Origin: Clostridium cibarium
GTDB taxonomy: Bacteria > Bacillota > Clostridia > Clostridiales > Clostridiaceae
Length of the DNA: 64,000 nucleotides
Assembly: GCF_014836335.1 (NCBI RefSeq)
Contig: NZ_JACSRA010000020.1
Span: 1 to 64,000, forward strand
Reading direction: 5' to 3'
Every line of letters starts with the position of its first letter. The stretch's first letter is position 1. The notes beneath the pieces are model-generated. The model saw only the letters and a program-made list of their open reading frames with translations. It had not been told where the DNA came from and did not search any database. The position numbers and the translations under genes are program-made. Shown here in pieces: positions 17,531-26,439 of the stretch.

Positions 17531-18232
17531 ATGGAGGTTGCAAAGGTTTCAAATGTAGTTAAGAAGTATTCTTATATAAGAATTTTGAATGGGATAAACT
17601 TAAGTGTGAAAGAAGGAGAAATAATAGGGTTAATTGGTCCATCAGGTTCAGGGAAAACTACTTTAGTTAAATCAATAATGGGCATGGAAAAAATACAAAA
17701 TGGAGAAATTAAAGTGTTTAATGAAAAAATTCCTAGTATTGATGTGCTTAATAAAATTGGATATATGGCCCAATCAGATGCTTTATATGAAGAATTAACA
17801 GGAAAACAAAACTTGGAGTTCTTCGGAAGGTTGTTCAGGCTATCTAAGGGAGAAATAGAAGAAAGGATAGAATATGTATCCAAGCTTGTTGATCTTGAAG
17901 ATAACCTAAAGAAGAGGGTAGGAAATTATTCAGGTGGGATGAAGAGAAGATTATCTTTAGCAGCTTCACTAATACAAGATCCTAAGTTTCTTATATTAGA
18001 TGAGCCAACGGTTGGCATTGATCCAAAGCTAAGATTTAGTATATGGAAAGAATTAAAGGAGTTGAAGGATAGGGGGAAAACAATAATGATAACAACTCAC
18101 GTTATAGATGAGGCAGAAAAATGCGATAGATTAGCTTTAATGAGGGAAGGAAAAATAATGTCTACTGGTAGTGTAAAAGAGTTAAAAGAAAAATATAAAG
18201 TAAATACTGTTGAAGAGATTTTTATTTTATAG
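17531..18232 (+). CDS. ABC transporter ATP-binding protein
   Basis: A 233-residue ATPase that powers the membrane protein encoded 15 bases downstream. Walker A GPSGSGKTTL (near 37), Q-loop YMAQSD, signature YSGGMKRRLSLA (near 135), Walker B FLILDEPTVGID and switch His TTHVIDE are all present. The YSGGMKRR form and GID after Walker B are typical of DrrA/CcmA-type exporters. GGAGGAAAAG precedes the ATG. The substrate (drug, lipid or peptide) cannot be deduced. Confidence 0.95.
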   Translation: MEVAKVSNVVKKYSYIRILNGINLSVKEGEIIGLIGPSGSGKTTLVKSIMGMEKIQNGEIKVFNEKIPSIDVLNKIGYMAQSDALYEELTGKQNLEFFGRLFRLSKGEIEERIEYVSKLVDLEDNLKKRVGNYSGGMKRRLSLAASLIQDPKFLILDEPTVGIDPKLRFSIWKELKELKDRGKTIMITTHVIDEAEKCDRLALMREGKIMSTGSVKELKEKYKVNTVEEIFIL

Positions 18233-18247
18233 TAGAGGAGACACAAA

Positions 18248-19327
18248 ATGATAGTTATAGCATTAGTTAAAAGAATATTAATTCAAATCATAAGAGATAA
18301 AAGAACATTAGCACTTATGATTTTAGCTCCATTAATACTTTTGTCATTAGTAAACTTTCTATTTACTTCTAATGAAACATCAAGGTTAAAGGTAGGAGTA
18401 TATAACACCAGTGATGATTTTAATAAAGAATTGGAAACTAATGATATTGAGGTAATAAAATATGAGGATAATAAAAATCTAAAAATGAAGATAATTCAGG
18501 AAGGCTTAAAGGCTTTTGTTAGTAAAGAAAATGAAAATTTGAATATAACTTATGAGAATAGTAATCCTACTGATAGTACTCAAATTAGGGCAAAGGTGCA
18601 AGGAGTTTTAGGGAAAATTCAAGTAACAGCCTTAAAGGAAATGGCTGGAAAAGCAAATAAGAATATTGGAAGAGTTCAACAGAATATTTTAATTGAAGAT
18701 AGATATATTTATGGAGACGAACACTTATCTTTTTTTGATACTATCAGTCCTATATTAATAGGGTTCTTTGTATTTTTCTTTGTGTTTTTAATTTCAGGAA
18801 TATCACTTCTAAAAGAAAGAACTTCAAAGACCTTAGAGAAAATATTAGCAACTTCCATTAAAAGAAGGGAAATAGTATTTGGCTATCTTTTGGGATATGG
18901 AGTATTTGCAGTAATACAAACGGTAGTGGTGGTCTTATTTTCAATTTATATACTTAATATAAGGATGGAAGGAAATGTTTTATTGCTACTTTTAACGAAT
19001 ATTATTATAGCTTTTGTAGCGTTATCATTAGGTATACTACTATCTACTTTTGCTAATTCAGAGTTTCAAATGATGCAATTTATACCACTTATAGTAGTGC
19101 CTCAAATATTTTTTACAGGTTTAATACCTATTGAAAATATGGCTAGTTGGCTTCAGAAAATTGCTCATGCTATGCCTTTATATTATGGTGCGCAAGCACT
19201 TAAAGGAATAATGATCAAGTCGTATAATTTTGTAGACATACAATTTTATCTTTTAATTTTGTTTTTATTTGCAGTAGTATTTTGCGTATTAAATATTTTG
19301 GGATTAAAAAGATATAGAAAGATATAG
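18248..19327 (+). CDS. ABC-2 type transporter permease
   Basis: A 359-residue membrane partner of the preceding ATPase. One N-terminal membrane segment (~23-43) is followed by a large extracytoplasmic domain (about 45-170), then five or six hydrophobic segments. GISLLKERTSKTLEKILATSIKRREIVFGY is the conserved ABC-2 cytoplasmic motif (quoted in part: TSIKRREIVFGY). This architecture matches ABC2_membrane_3 exporters of drug or lipid type. No terminator is obvious before the next gene 64 bases on. Confidence 0.92.
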   Translation: MIVIALVKRILIQIIRDKRTLALMILAPLILLSLVNFLFTSNETSRLKVGVYNTSDDFNKELETNDIEVIKYEDNKNLKMKIIQEGLKAFVSKENENLNITYENSNPTDSTQIRAKVQGVLGKIQVTALKEMAGKANKNIGRVQQNILIEDRYIYGDEHLSFFDTISPILIGFFVFFFVFLISGISLLKERTSKTLEKILATSIKRREIVFGYLLGYGVFAVIQTVVVVLFSIYILNIRMEGNVLLLLLTNIIIAFVALSLGILLSTFANSEFQMMQFIPLIVVPQIFFTGLIPIENMASWLQKIAHAMPLYYGAQALKGIMIKSYNFVDIQFYLLILFLFAVVFCVLNILGLKRYRKI

Positions 19328-19391
19328 TTCAGAGAAAGTAGTATAATTTTATTGTAATAATTCAGGATGATTTAATATTGGGGGGATAAAA

Positions 19392-20003
19392 TTGTACGAT
19401 GAGATAGCTGAAAAACTTAAAGGTATTGAAAGTGGATTTAAAGAGATTGAAAGAGAATCTAAAACTTTTTTGAAAGAGAATTCAATTGAGCAGTGTTTTA
19501 ATATTGCACAAAAGTTTTATTTATCTGAGTTTTATCAGGTTAGGGAATTATCAACATTTATTTGTGGATCAATAGCTAGTAGGTTAGAGGAAGCACTAAG
19601 GTTTTTAAAGGAAAAGGTTAGTAGAGATGAAAACTGGAGAGTTCAAGAAGTACTAGCTAAAGCATTTGATACCTATTGCAAGGATATAGGTTATGAAAAA
19701 GCATTACCAGTAATTAAAGAGTGGTTAGGTGACAATAATCCAAATGTAAGAAGAGCTGTTACTGAAGGACTTAGAATTTGGACAAGTAGAGAGTATTTTA
19801 ATGAAAATCCAGAAGTAGCAATTAATTTGATATCTAATTTAAAGGATGATGAAAGTGAATATGTTAGAAAATCAGTTGGAAATTCATTAAAAGATATAAG
19901 TAAGAAACATGGAGAATTGGTTAAGAAAGAACTTGAAAAATGGGACGTTTCAAAGAAAGCAGTTAATCAAGTTTATAAACTTGCAAGTAAGTTTATAAAA
20001 TAA
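19392..20003 (+). CDS. HEAT-repeat protein, AlkC/AlkD-like DNA alkylation repair family
   Basis: All-helical 203-residue protein. Its C-terminal half contains repeats such as NPNVRRAVTEGLRIWTS and DDESEYVRKSVGNSLKDIS, which resemble the HEAT repeats of AlkC/AlkD DNA glycosylases. It is at the short end for that family, and I cannot confirm the catalytic aspartate. TTG is taken as the start (19392) because GGGGGGAT lies 7 bases before it and no ATG fits. It follows the ABC exporter but has its own leader. Function is a family-based suggestion. Confidence 0.75.
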   Translation: MYDEIAEKLKGIESGFKEIERESKTFLKENSIEQCFNIAQKFYLSEFYQVRELSTFICGSIASRLEEALRFLKEKVSRDENWRVQEVLAKAFDTYCKDIGYEKALPVIKEWLGDNNPNVRRAVTEGLRIWTSREYFNENPEVAINLISNLKDDESEYVRKSVGNSLKDISKKHGELVKKELEKWDVSKKAVNQVYKLASKFIK

Positions 20004-20138
20004 GAGGAGTTAATTTATATCACAGCTTTATTATTAAGATAAGTATGGATTGAGTGGATTATTGTGTATTAATATGCAGTTTTTGGAATAAGTGTGATAA
20101 GATATAAAAAAAGTTTAAGTATAGAAGGAAAAATAAAA

Positions 20139-20509
20139 ATGGGGATAAATTTTAAATTAAATTCATTGTATATTTGTGTTAAAGATATGAAGAGAGCTAT
20201 TGATTTTTATGAAGAATTACTTGAACAAAAAGTTTCGGTAAGAGATGAATTATTTAGTATATTTGACATTAAGGTTTTAGATTTTGTTTATTCAATAATG
20301 GAAAGGCTAAAGAAGAAGTTTGCTGGGGAGACAATTGTTTACCAAGTTTTCAAGTTAATGATATAAATAAATTAATTAATAGATTAGAACATTTAAATGC
20401 AGAGATAGTTTTTCCTTTAACTAAAATAAATGATAATTTTGTCCTAGAATTCAAGGATACAGAAGGAAATGATATTGAAGTATATATGAGAGATCTACTA
20501 AATGATTAA
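20139..20509 (+). pseudogene. VOC/glyoxalase-like gene broken by a one-base frameshift
   Basis: Starts ATG 20139 after AGAAGGA with LNSLYICVKDMKRAIDFYE, the first strand-helix of a VOC (glyoxalase/bleomycin-resistance) domain. Near 20271 the reading frame fails. The other frame then continues the fold: GFRFCLFNNGK, WGDNCLPSFQVNDI, FVLEFKDTEGNDIEVY, ending at TAA 20509. Restoring one base between AA and GGTTTTAG at about 20271-20273 would give one ~124-residue protein, the normal size. Either a recent inactivation or a sequencing error. Confidence 0.8.
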
Positions 20510-20703
20510 TGTTATTTAGATGAGGAATCTATACATTTTGTGAAATTATTAAAATAAGGGAGGATGTTAATAGATTTAAAAAGAATACTGGAAATTTATC
20601 AACTCCTGTTGTTTTCTTGAATTTGAATAAAATTGCTTTGAATTTGTAAAAATAAAAAAGATAGCATTATTAAAATAATTATAAGAAAAAGGAGTGAAAA
20701 TAT

Positions 20704-20916
20704 ATGAACTATGGATACTATAGAAAGATTAATAATGGGAAAACATTAGATGAACCTAAAGAGAAGATAAATCATGAAGAGAGAAAAGCTATTTATGAAT
20801 GTACCGTTTGTCAGTATGTATATGATGAGGATATTCCTTTTGAAGAATTGCCAAAGGATTATATGTGCCCAATGTGCAAACAGCCGAAATCAACATTCGA
20901 AAAAATAAATATTTAG
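20704..20916 (+). CDS. Rubredoxin-like protein
   Basis: Small iron-binding electron carrier, 70 residues. After ~30 hydrophilic residues the rubredoxin knuckles appear: [13 protein letters not shown] and [11 protein letters not shown], giving CxxC and CxxC ligands for one iron. The segment between them is shorter than in standard rubredoxins ([12 protein letters not shown]), and the usual glycine-rich turn is missing. GGAGTG precedes the ATG. Partner enzymes are unknown; clostridial rubredoxins often serve oxygen or peroxide reduction. Confidence 0.9.
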   Translation: MNYGYYRKINNGKTLDEPKEKINHEERKAIYECTVCQYVYDEDIPFEELPKDYMCPMCKQPKSTFEKINI

Positions 20917-21019
20917 GTTGTATTATTTGGAATGGTTTCCCTTGATATTATTTGTTGACATTAACATAGCTCGTTGATACCATAAGATATAAATAAAATT
21001 ACAAGTGAAAGGAAAGTTT

Positions 21020-21649
21020 ATGGGAAAGTCAGAATTATTTCAGCGAGTTAGAGAAAAAATAAACTTTAAAATGTTGATAAAAGGTATAGGTTTATTTATT
21101 TTATTATTTTCTATAGTTCTTTTTGCAATTAAAGCCCATGATAAGAAGAGGTCTTGGGAGTACATAGTTAACAATAGTAATAAAATTTATGAATACAAGG
21201 CGTTTAATAAAAAATATATATCGAATTTAGATAATGATGTTCAAGAACTTTATAAAAGTGCTAGAGTTCTTTATGGATATTCTAATTTAGAACATTTGTC
21301 AATAGAGAGTAATAAGATAGATAATAAAGTAATTTATGGTTGGGATTCATCATATTCAAGTCATTTAATAAACGCTATGGATAATATTATATGGTACATT
21401 AATGATTTAGATTTAGAGACAAGCTATAATAATCGAGAGCAGAAAATAGTAACAGAAAGTTTAGAAATGATAAGATATTTTTGTAATAATCAACAACTTA
21501 TTAATAGGGTAAGATTAAAAATGGATTTAATAGGAAATTATCAAAATATGGATGGATCCATAGAGATTTTACTTATCGATGAAGGTGGGGCAGAATATTT
21601 TAAAAATTATGATGAAAAGATGAAGAAAATAAAGGGTGTATTTGAATAA
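21020..21649 (+). CDS. Unknown protein with one N-terminal membrane anchor
   Basis: 209 residues if started at ATG 21020, which has AAAGGAAA 6-8 bases upstream; an in-frame GTG at 21005 would add five residues. One hydrophobic segment (about 22-41) is followed by a hydrophilic, mostly helical domain rich in Asn, Tyr, Asp and Glu, presumably outside the membrane. No cysteine motif, enzyme signature or recognised domain. It stands alone, about 100 bases before the second dedA gene. Confidence 0.7.
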   Translation: MGKSELFQRVREKINFKMLIKGIGLFILLFSIVLFAIKAHDKKRSWEYIVNNSNKIYEYKAFNKKYISNLDNDVQELYKSARVLYGYSNLEHLSIESNKIDNKVIYGWDSSYSSHLINAMDNIIWYINDLDLETSYNNREQKIVTESLEMIRYFCNNQQLINRVRLKMDLIGNYQNMDGSIEILLIDEGGAEYFKNYDEKMKKIKGVFE

Positions 21650-21751
21650 ATTGGAACTGAAATTTAAAAAAATCTTAAGAAAAAAAGAAATAATTGAAGT
21701 ATTGCATTATATTATATATAATTAGGATTAATAAAATTAAGGAGAGAGTAT

Positions 21752-22399
21752 ATGGATTTACTAAAAAGTTTTATTGATATTTTTTTGCATTTAGATATTT
21801 ACTTAGGTGGGGTTATCAATGAATATGGAGCTTTAACATATGCTATACTATTTTTGATAATATTCTGTGAAACAGGATTAGTCTTTACACCATTTTTACC
21901 AGGAGATTCATTAATTTTTGCAGCAGCGGCTTTTGCAGCTCTTGGAGCACTTAATATAGCTCTTTTAATTTTTGTAATTCTTGTAGCAGCAATTTTGGGT
22001 GATGCTTTGAACTATTTAATAGGTAATAAGCTTGGACATAAACTTATAGAAAGAGAAAACAGGTTTATAAAGAAGGAATACATAGACAAGACACATGGTT
22101 TTTATGAAAAGTATGGTGGTAAAACTATTGTAATAGCAAGATTTGTTCCAATAGTTCGTACCTTTGCACCTTTCGTAGCAGGTATAAGTGATATGAGTTA
22201 TAACAAATTTTTGTCTTATAATGCAGTAGGAGCAGCTCTTTGGGTTGGAATTGTATCGATGGCAGGATATTTCTTTGGGAATATCAAATTTGTACAAGAA
22301 AATTTCACTACAGTTGTATTAGGTGTAATATTTATATCAATATTGCCAGGAGTTATACCAGTAATAAAAAATAAGTTTTCAAAGAAAACAGCAGTTTAA
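21752..22399 (+). CDS. DedA family membrane protein (copy 2)
   Basis: 215-residue paralog of the protein at 6897-7556, with the same FCETGLVFTPFLPGDS, GDALNYLIGNKLG and ARFVPIVRTFAPFVAGI signatures. Family members are reported undecaprenyl-phosphate translocases (UptA) or lipid scramblase-like proteins. GGAGAG precedes the ATG. The next gene encodes a PAP2 phosphatase, the other step in recycling C55 lipid carriers, so this pair may be a recycling unit. A weak terminator-like structure separates them. Confidence 0.93.
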   Translation: MDLLKSFIDIFLHLDIYLGGVINEYGALTYAILFLIIFCETGLVFTPFLPGDSLIFAAAAFAALGALNIALLIFVILVAAILGDALNYLIGNKLGHKLIERENRFIKKEYIDKTHGFYEKYGGKTIVIARFVPIVRTFAPFVAGISDMSYNKFLSYNAVGAALWVGIVSMAGYFFGNIKFVQENFTTVVLGVIFISILPGVIPVIKNKFSKKTAV

Positions 22400-22405
22400 A
22401 ATAGA

Positions 22406-22492
22406 AATGAGTTGTTCCAAAATTTCTTAACAGTAAAACTATAAAGTAATTTAGTTTGTTAAGCTAATTTTTGAGGTAGCTCATTTTCTTTT
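22406..22492 (+). terminator. Possible terminator between dedA copy 2 and PAP2 gene
   Basis: Nested pairing of AATGAG with CTCATT and TTCTTAACA with TTGTTAAG, ending in TTTTCTTTTT. The loop is long, so confidence is moderate. Confidence 0.5.
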
Positions 22493-22527
22493 TATTACAT
22501 ATAAATTTTTAGAATAGGAGAGTTAGG

Positions 22528-23094
22528 ATGCAGTTTATACAAAATATAGATGATTTAATACTAGTTTTCATTCATAATAATATATCTAATTCACTTTTTG
22601 ATAGAGCAATGCCTGTAATTACAAGCTTTGCAAATGGAGGAGCTCTTTGGATAGCAATAGCATTAATACTGATTTGTAGTGATAAATATAGAAAAAGTGG
22701 CTTTATACTGTTGGGGGCTTTAGCATTATGTTTTGTTATTGGAAATTTGGGAATAAAGCCCTTAGTAGCAAGAATTAGACCTTTTAATGTTGATACGTCA
22801 ATACATTTATTAATTTCAGAGCCAAAAGACTTTTCGTTTCCATCAGGTCATACAATGCACTCATTTGCAGCTGCTACAGTCTTGTATTATGCAAATAAAA
22901 GAGCTGGAATAGTAGCATACTTGTTAGCTATAGCGATTGGATTTTCAAGATTATACTTATATGTTCATTATCCATCTGATGTTTTAGTTGGTATGATTGT
23001 TGGAATATCAATGGCTTTAGTATCAATTAAAATATTTGAAAAAGTATATAATAGGATTAATGAGTATAGGGAAATAAAAGAAATCAAGAATTAG
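22528..23094 (+). CDS. PAP2 family phosphatase, probable undecaprenyl-diphosphatase
   Basis: A 188-residue membrane phosphatase. The three-part PAP2 signature is complete: KPLVARIRPF (near 90), PSGHTMHSF (near 114) and SRLYLYVHYPSDV (near 145). Five or six hydrophobic segments surround it. Length and motif spacing fit BcrC-type enzymes that dephosphorylate undecaprenyl pyrophosphate on the outer membrane face; phosphatidylglycerophosphatase is an alternative. It follows dedA copy 2. Confidence 0.9.
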   Translation: MQFIQNIDDLILVFIHNNISNSLFDRAMPVITSFANGGALWIAIALILICSDKYRKSGFILLGALALCFVIGNLGIKPLVARIRPFNVDTSIHLLISEPKDFSFPSGHTMHSFAAATVLYYANKRAGIVAYLLAIAIGFSRLYLYVHYPSDVLVGMIVGISMALVSIKIFEKVYNRINEYREIKEIKN

Positions 23095-23110
23095 AAATAT
23101 AAGTTTTATA

Positions 23111-23154
23111 ATGCTTCATGAATCTTTAATATTTAGGTTGATGAAGTATTTTTT
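23111..23154 (+). terminator. Terminator after PAP2 gene
   Basis: ATGCTTCAT pairs with ATGAAGTAT, with a 21-base loop, and ends in six T residues. Confidence 0.75.
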
Positions 23155-23241
23155 GTAGATTTATTTATGAAATGGTGAAAATAGATAAAAAAAGTGTATA
23201 CTCTTAGTATATTATATTTTTGATTAGGAGTTTTGGGGTAA

Positions 23242-23937
23242 ATGAATTATAAAGTAATGTGTTTGGGAATGGAAAAAAACGATTTTAGCTATTTAAATGA
23301 AGGCGAATTGTTATGCATAAATTCATCGGTTAGGAAAATATATCATAAAATTCATGATAATAAATTTGAAATTTTATTTATAAATGAAAAGAATAGAAAG
23401 CATATTAAGAATTATAAAAATACAAATGAGTTTTTAATAATATTAGTTGATAAATTAAATAGCGAAACATTTTCATTTATAAAAGATATTAATAATAGTA
23501 ATAATGTTATGATATTTGTTGGTGAAAATGAAAAATATGAAGATTATAAGTTTGAGAATATTGCTTATTTCAAGCAGTTAAGTGATAAAGAAGATCTTCA
23601 GTTAATGCCTTTATTATTCATGTTGACAGAATATTGTGCTAAATCTAGATTAAGAGAAGAATTATATGGAGCGTCAATTATCGTGGGATATGGGAATGGT
23701 GAAAATCCAACTTCTGATATAATTCTTAAAATACTAAAAAGATTTTCTTCAATACAAACTCATAAAATTCATTGCTTAAATTTATTAAGTGGGAAAAAAT
23801 TAAATATAGAAGAGATAAGTTATGTTGAAGATCCTTTAAAAGAATATCTAGATTATAAATCTAGATTAATAATTAAACAATTAACAAACAAAGATTTTAA
23901 AGAGAAAATATTCTTTTCTTTCATTTCAAAAAGATAA
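23242..23937 (+). CDS. Protein of unknown function (231 residues)
   Basis: Soluble, with no signal peptide or membrane span. The N-terminal half (about 1-110) alternates hydrophobic strands and helices, like a receiver or Rossmann-type fold (EILFINEKNRK, FLIILVDKL, NVMIFVGENE), but has no clear phosphorylation site. The C-terminal half contains SIIVGYGNGENPTSDIIL, which suggests another strand-loop-helix element. I do not recognise the family. It has its own RBS (TAGGAG, spaced) and a perfect terminator, so it is an independent gene. Asn, Lys and Ile content is high even for this genome. Confidence 0.7.
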   Translation: MNYKVMCLGMEKNDFSYLNEGELLCINSSVRKIYHKIHDNKFEILFINEKNRKHIKNYKNTNEFLIILVDKLNSETFSFIKDINNSNNVMIFVGENEKYEDYKFENIAYFKQLSDKEDLQLMPLLFMLTEYCAKSRLREELYGASIIVGYGNGENPTSDIILKILKRFSSIQTHKIHCLNLLSGKKLNIEEISYVEDPLKEYLDYKSRLIIKQLTNKDFKEKIFFSFISKR

Positions 23938-23948
23938 AAATAGTTATA

Positions 23949-23994
23949 ACACCTTAGTAATCAATTAAAGTATGGATTACTAAGGTGTTTTTTT
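23949..23994 (+). terminator. Strong terminator after the 231-residue unknown
   Basis: A perfect 14-pair stem (ACACCTTAGTAATC with GATTACTAAGGTGT) is followed by seven T residues. Confidence 0.93.
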
Positions 23995-24178
23995 ATTATA
24001 AAATTCAAGAAAACTTTATTAAATAAAAAACTGAAGTTATTTAAAAAACTTAAATAACTCTTTAAAAACTTAAATAAATTGAAGTAGGATTTTGTGGAAT
24101 ATACAATAAAATTGTAGAAAACTTCAGATGAAATAACACGCAATAGAGTGTTAAAAAAAATACAAAGGGGAGAGAAAA

Positions 24179-25237
24179 ATGTTAGAAATTTTGACAAAAA
24201 CATTAACGGATAAGTCTATCCTAGGGGCTATAGTATCATCAGTAGCAATTATATTTTTAGGGTTTTATTTGAGAAAAAAAGACATAATGAGTTCTGCAGG
24301 TGCAAAGATGCTTACAAAAGTTGTTATGACAGTATCATTACCAGCATTAGCGTTTACTTCATTTATGAAAGATATAAATGGAAAAGAACTTAAGCAGGGG
24401 TTAAGTATATTAGTATGGGGATTTGCAATTTATATCATATTAATTGTACTAACAAAGATTATTTACTTAAAGGTCAAGGGAGATAAACAAGATGTATATA
24501 GAGTTCTAACTATATTTGGATCAACTACATTCTTTGGTACACCAATAGTTACGGCTGTATACGGTGCAGTAGGAACTATGTATGCAAATATCTTTAATAT
24601 AGCTTATAGAGTGTTCTTATATTCATATGCATTTATTAAAATGTCTGGTAAAAAGATGGATAAGGAAAACCTAAAGAAGAATATGAAAGAAATATTCTTA
24701 AATCCAATAATTTTAGCAACATTATTCGGCTTATTAATATGGTTATTCCAAGATATGCTTCCACAAGTAAGTGTAGCAGTTAAGGATGGAACTAAGAGCT
24801 ATGGATTCTTAAGAATTGACCAAACATTACCATGGCTTTATACACCATTAACATATTTAGATAAATTAGCATCACCACTTGCATGGCTTGCAATAGGAGC
24901 TACTTTAGCAGAAGTTCCATTTAAAAAAGCAGTTTCACAAAAAGATGTTTGGGGTTATAGCCTTATAAAGATTATTTTAGTACCTGTTATTAATTTAGTG
25001 TTACTAGTAGTTTTAAATACTACAGGAATATTACCAGTTGCGTTTGAAGGCGTTGCTACTACAGTAATAATGATGGCGGCACCAACAGCAACAGTTGCAG
25101 CGGCGTATGCTATAAGCTTTGATAGAGAATCAGTATTTACATCAAACTGTTCTTTATTATCAACGGTAGTTGCAGTAATTGCTATGCCAATATGGATAGT
25201 TGCATTAGAAGTTATTAAAAACATAGGTATATTTTAA
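24179..25237 (+). CDS. AEC family carrier (auxin efflux/malate permease type)
   Basis: 352-residue, ten-helix secondary transporter of the AEC family, whose bacterial members move malate, malonate or lactate-type acids. SLPALAFTSF (near 52), TFFGTPIVTAVYG and the C-terminal AAPTATVAAAYA region fit the family's two broken-helix halves. GGGGAG precedes the ATG. The next gene, 75 bases on, encodes a 2-hydroxyacid dehydrogenase, and a CitA/CitB pair follows, so the substrate is probably a hydroxy- or dicarboxylic acid. That link is inference. Confidence 0.9.
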   Translation: MLEILTKTLTDKSILGAIVSSVAIIFLGFYLRKKDIMSSAGAKMLTKVVMTVSLPALAFTSFMKDINGKELKQGLSILVWGFAIYIILIVLTKIIYLKVKGDKQDVYRVLTIFGSTTFFGTPIVTAVYGAVGTMYANIFNIAYRVFLYSYAFIKMSGKKMDKENLKKNMKEIFLNPIILATLFGLLIWLFQDMLPQVSVAVKDGTKSYGFLRIDQTLPWLYTPLTYLDKLASPLAWLAIGATLAEVPFKKAVSQKDVWGYSLIKIILVPVINLVLLVVLNTTGILPVAFEGVATTVIMMAAPTATVAAAYAISFDRESVFTSNCSLLSTVVAVIAMPIWIVALEVIKNIGIF

Positions 25238-25245
25238 GAACAAAG

Positions 25246-25271
25246 CTGCTCTACAAAAATGTAGAGTAGCA
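25246..25271 (+). other. Hairpin between the carrier and dehydrogenase genes
   Basis: GCTGCTCTACA pairs with TGTAGAGTAGC around a short A-rich loop. No T run follows, so it is more likely an mRNA processing or stability element than a terminator. Confidence 0.5.
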
Positions 25272-25312
25272 AATTTGCATTTAAATATTTTTAAATTTAG
25301 GAGGAAAATATT

Positions 25313-26311
25313 ATGACAAAGATAGTTTGTTTTGGTGTTAGAGAAATAGAGGTTCCTTATTTCCATAAGTTAAATAAGGACTTTGGTTATGAATTAGAAT
25401 TAGTTACTTCAGGGCTTACACATGAAAACGTAGAGGTTGCTATGGGAGCTGAAGCTATAATGGTTAGAGGTAACTGTAAAGCAGATAGAAGAAACTTAGA
25501 GTTATTGAAGAATAATGGCCTTAAATATGTTTTGACAAGAACAGTAGGGTTTGACCATGTAGATTTAGAAGCAGTAAATGATTTAGGATTAGAATGTGCA
25601 AGAGTTCCAGGTTACTCACCTAATGCTATAAGTGAACTTGCAGTTTCACTTTCCATGATGTTATTAAGACATACAGCTTATGCAGTGGATAGAACAAGTA
25701 ATAAAAACTTTACTATAGATAAATTTATGTTTAGTAAGGAAATAAGAAACTGCACAGTAGGGATTTTAGGAACAGGTAGAATAGGTTTAACTACAGCAAA
25801 GTTATTTAAAGGACTAGGAGCTAAAGTGGTTGGTTATGATATATTCCAAAGTGATGCTGCAAAAGAAGTTATTGAATTTATGAGCATGGATGATGTAATA
25901 GCACAATCTGATGTTATTTCCATACATATGCCATATATTAAGGGAAGCAATTATCATATAATAAATGATGAATTTATATCAAAGATGAAGGATGGAGCTA
26001 TATTAGTAAATACGGCAAGAGGAGAACTTCAAGATATAGAAGCTATAATTAGAGGAATAGAATCAGGAAAAATTGGTGGGTTCGGTGCAGATGTACTTGA
26101 AGGAGAAGGAGCTGTATTCTTTAAAGACTTAAGTGGGAAAACTTTAGAGAATGAAACATTTGAAAAGTTAGCGAATCTATATCCAAGAGTTTTAATAACT
26201 CCACATATGGGTTCATACACAGATGAAGCTTTAGAAAATATGATAAGTATATCATATGAAAATTTAAGAGAATACTTAAAAGAAGGAACTTGCAAAAATA
26301 AAATAGCTTAA
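25313..26311 (+). CDS. D-isomer-specific 2-hydroxyacid dehydrogenase (D-lactate dehydrogenase type)
   Basis: NAD-dependent enzyme of 332 residues interconverting a 2-oxo acid and its D-hydroxy acid. The Rossmann motif GILGTGRIGLTTAK (near 150), VNTARGE with catalytic Arg, the Glu in GFGADVLEGE and the HMGSYTDEA histidine are present. The YSPNAISELAVSL segment is typical of LdhA/HdhD-type members. Clear GGAGGAAA RBS. It shares an apparent unit with the AEC carrier. D-lactate is the most likely product or substrate; 2-hydroxyisocaproate-type substrates are also possible. Confidence 0.92.
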   Translation: MTKIVCFGVREIEVPYFHKLNKDFGYELELVTSGLTHENVEVAMGAEAIMVRGNCKADRRNLELLKNNGLKYVLTRTVGFDHVDLEAVNDLGLECARVPGYSPNAISELAVSLSMMLLRHTAYAVDRTSNKNFTIDKFMFSKEIRNCTVGILGTGRIGLTTAKLFKGLGAKVVGYDIFQSDAAKEVIEFMSMDDVIAQSDVISIHMPYIKGSNYHIINDEFISKMKDGAILVNTARGELQDIEAIIRGIESGKIGGFGADVLEGEGAVFFKDLSGKTLENETFEKLANLYPRVLITPHMGSYTDEALENMISISYENLREYLKEGTCKNKIA

Positions 26312-26332
26312 TGTTTTAGTTGAAAAACTCAT

Positions 26333-26372
26333 AAATTACCCTCATAAGACCTTGATCTTGTGAGGGTAATTT
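26333..26372 (+). terminator. Terminator after the dehydrogenase
   Basis: A long perfect stem (AAATTACCCTCATAAGA with TCTTGTGAGGGTAATTT, one G-T pair) with a weak T tail. Confidence 0.75.
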
Positions 26373-26439
26373 AAATAGTAAAAAAATGTTTGTTGTCAAG
26401 TTTGTAAATACACATTATATTTTTATAAGGTGGTGTTTT

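Noticed and set aside
20510..20703. Short open stretch after the broken VOC gene
   Set aside because: About 40 codons without start, RBS or recognisable motif; too weak to call a remnant.
22016..22297. 93-codon minus-strand frame
   Set aside because: Antisense to the conserved core of dedA copy 2, which has clear family motifs.
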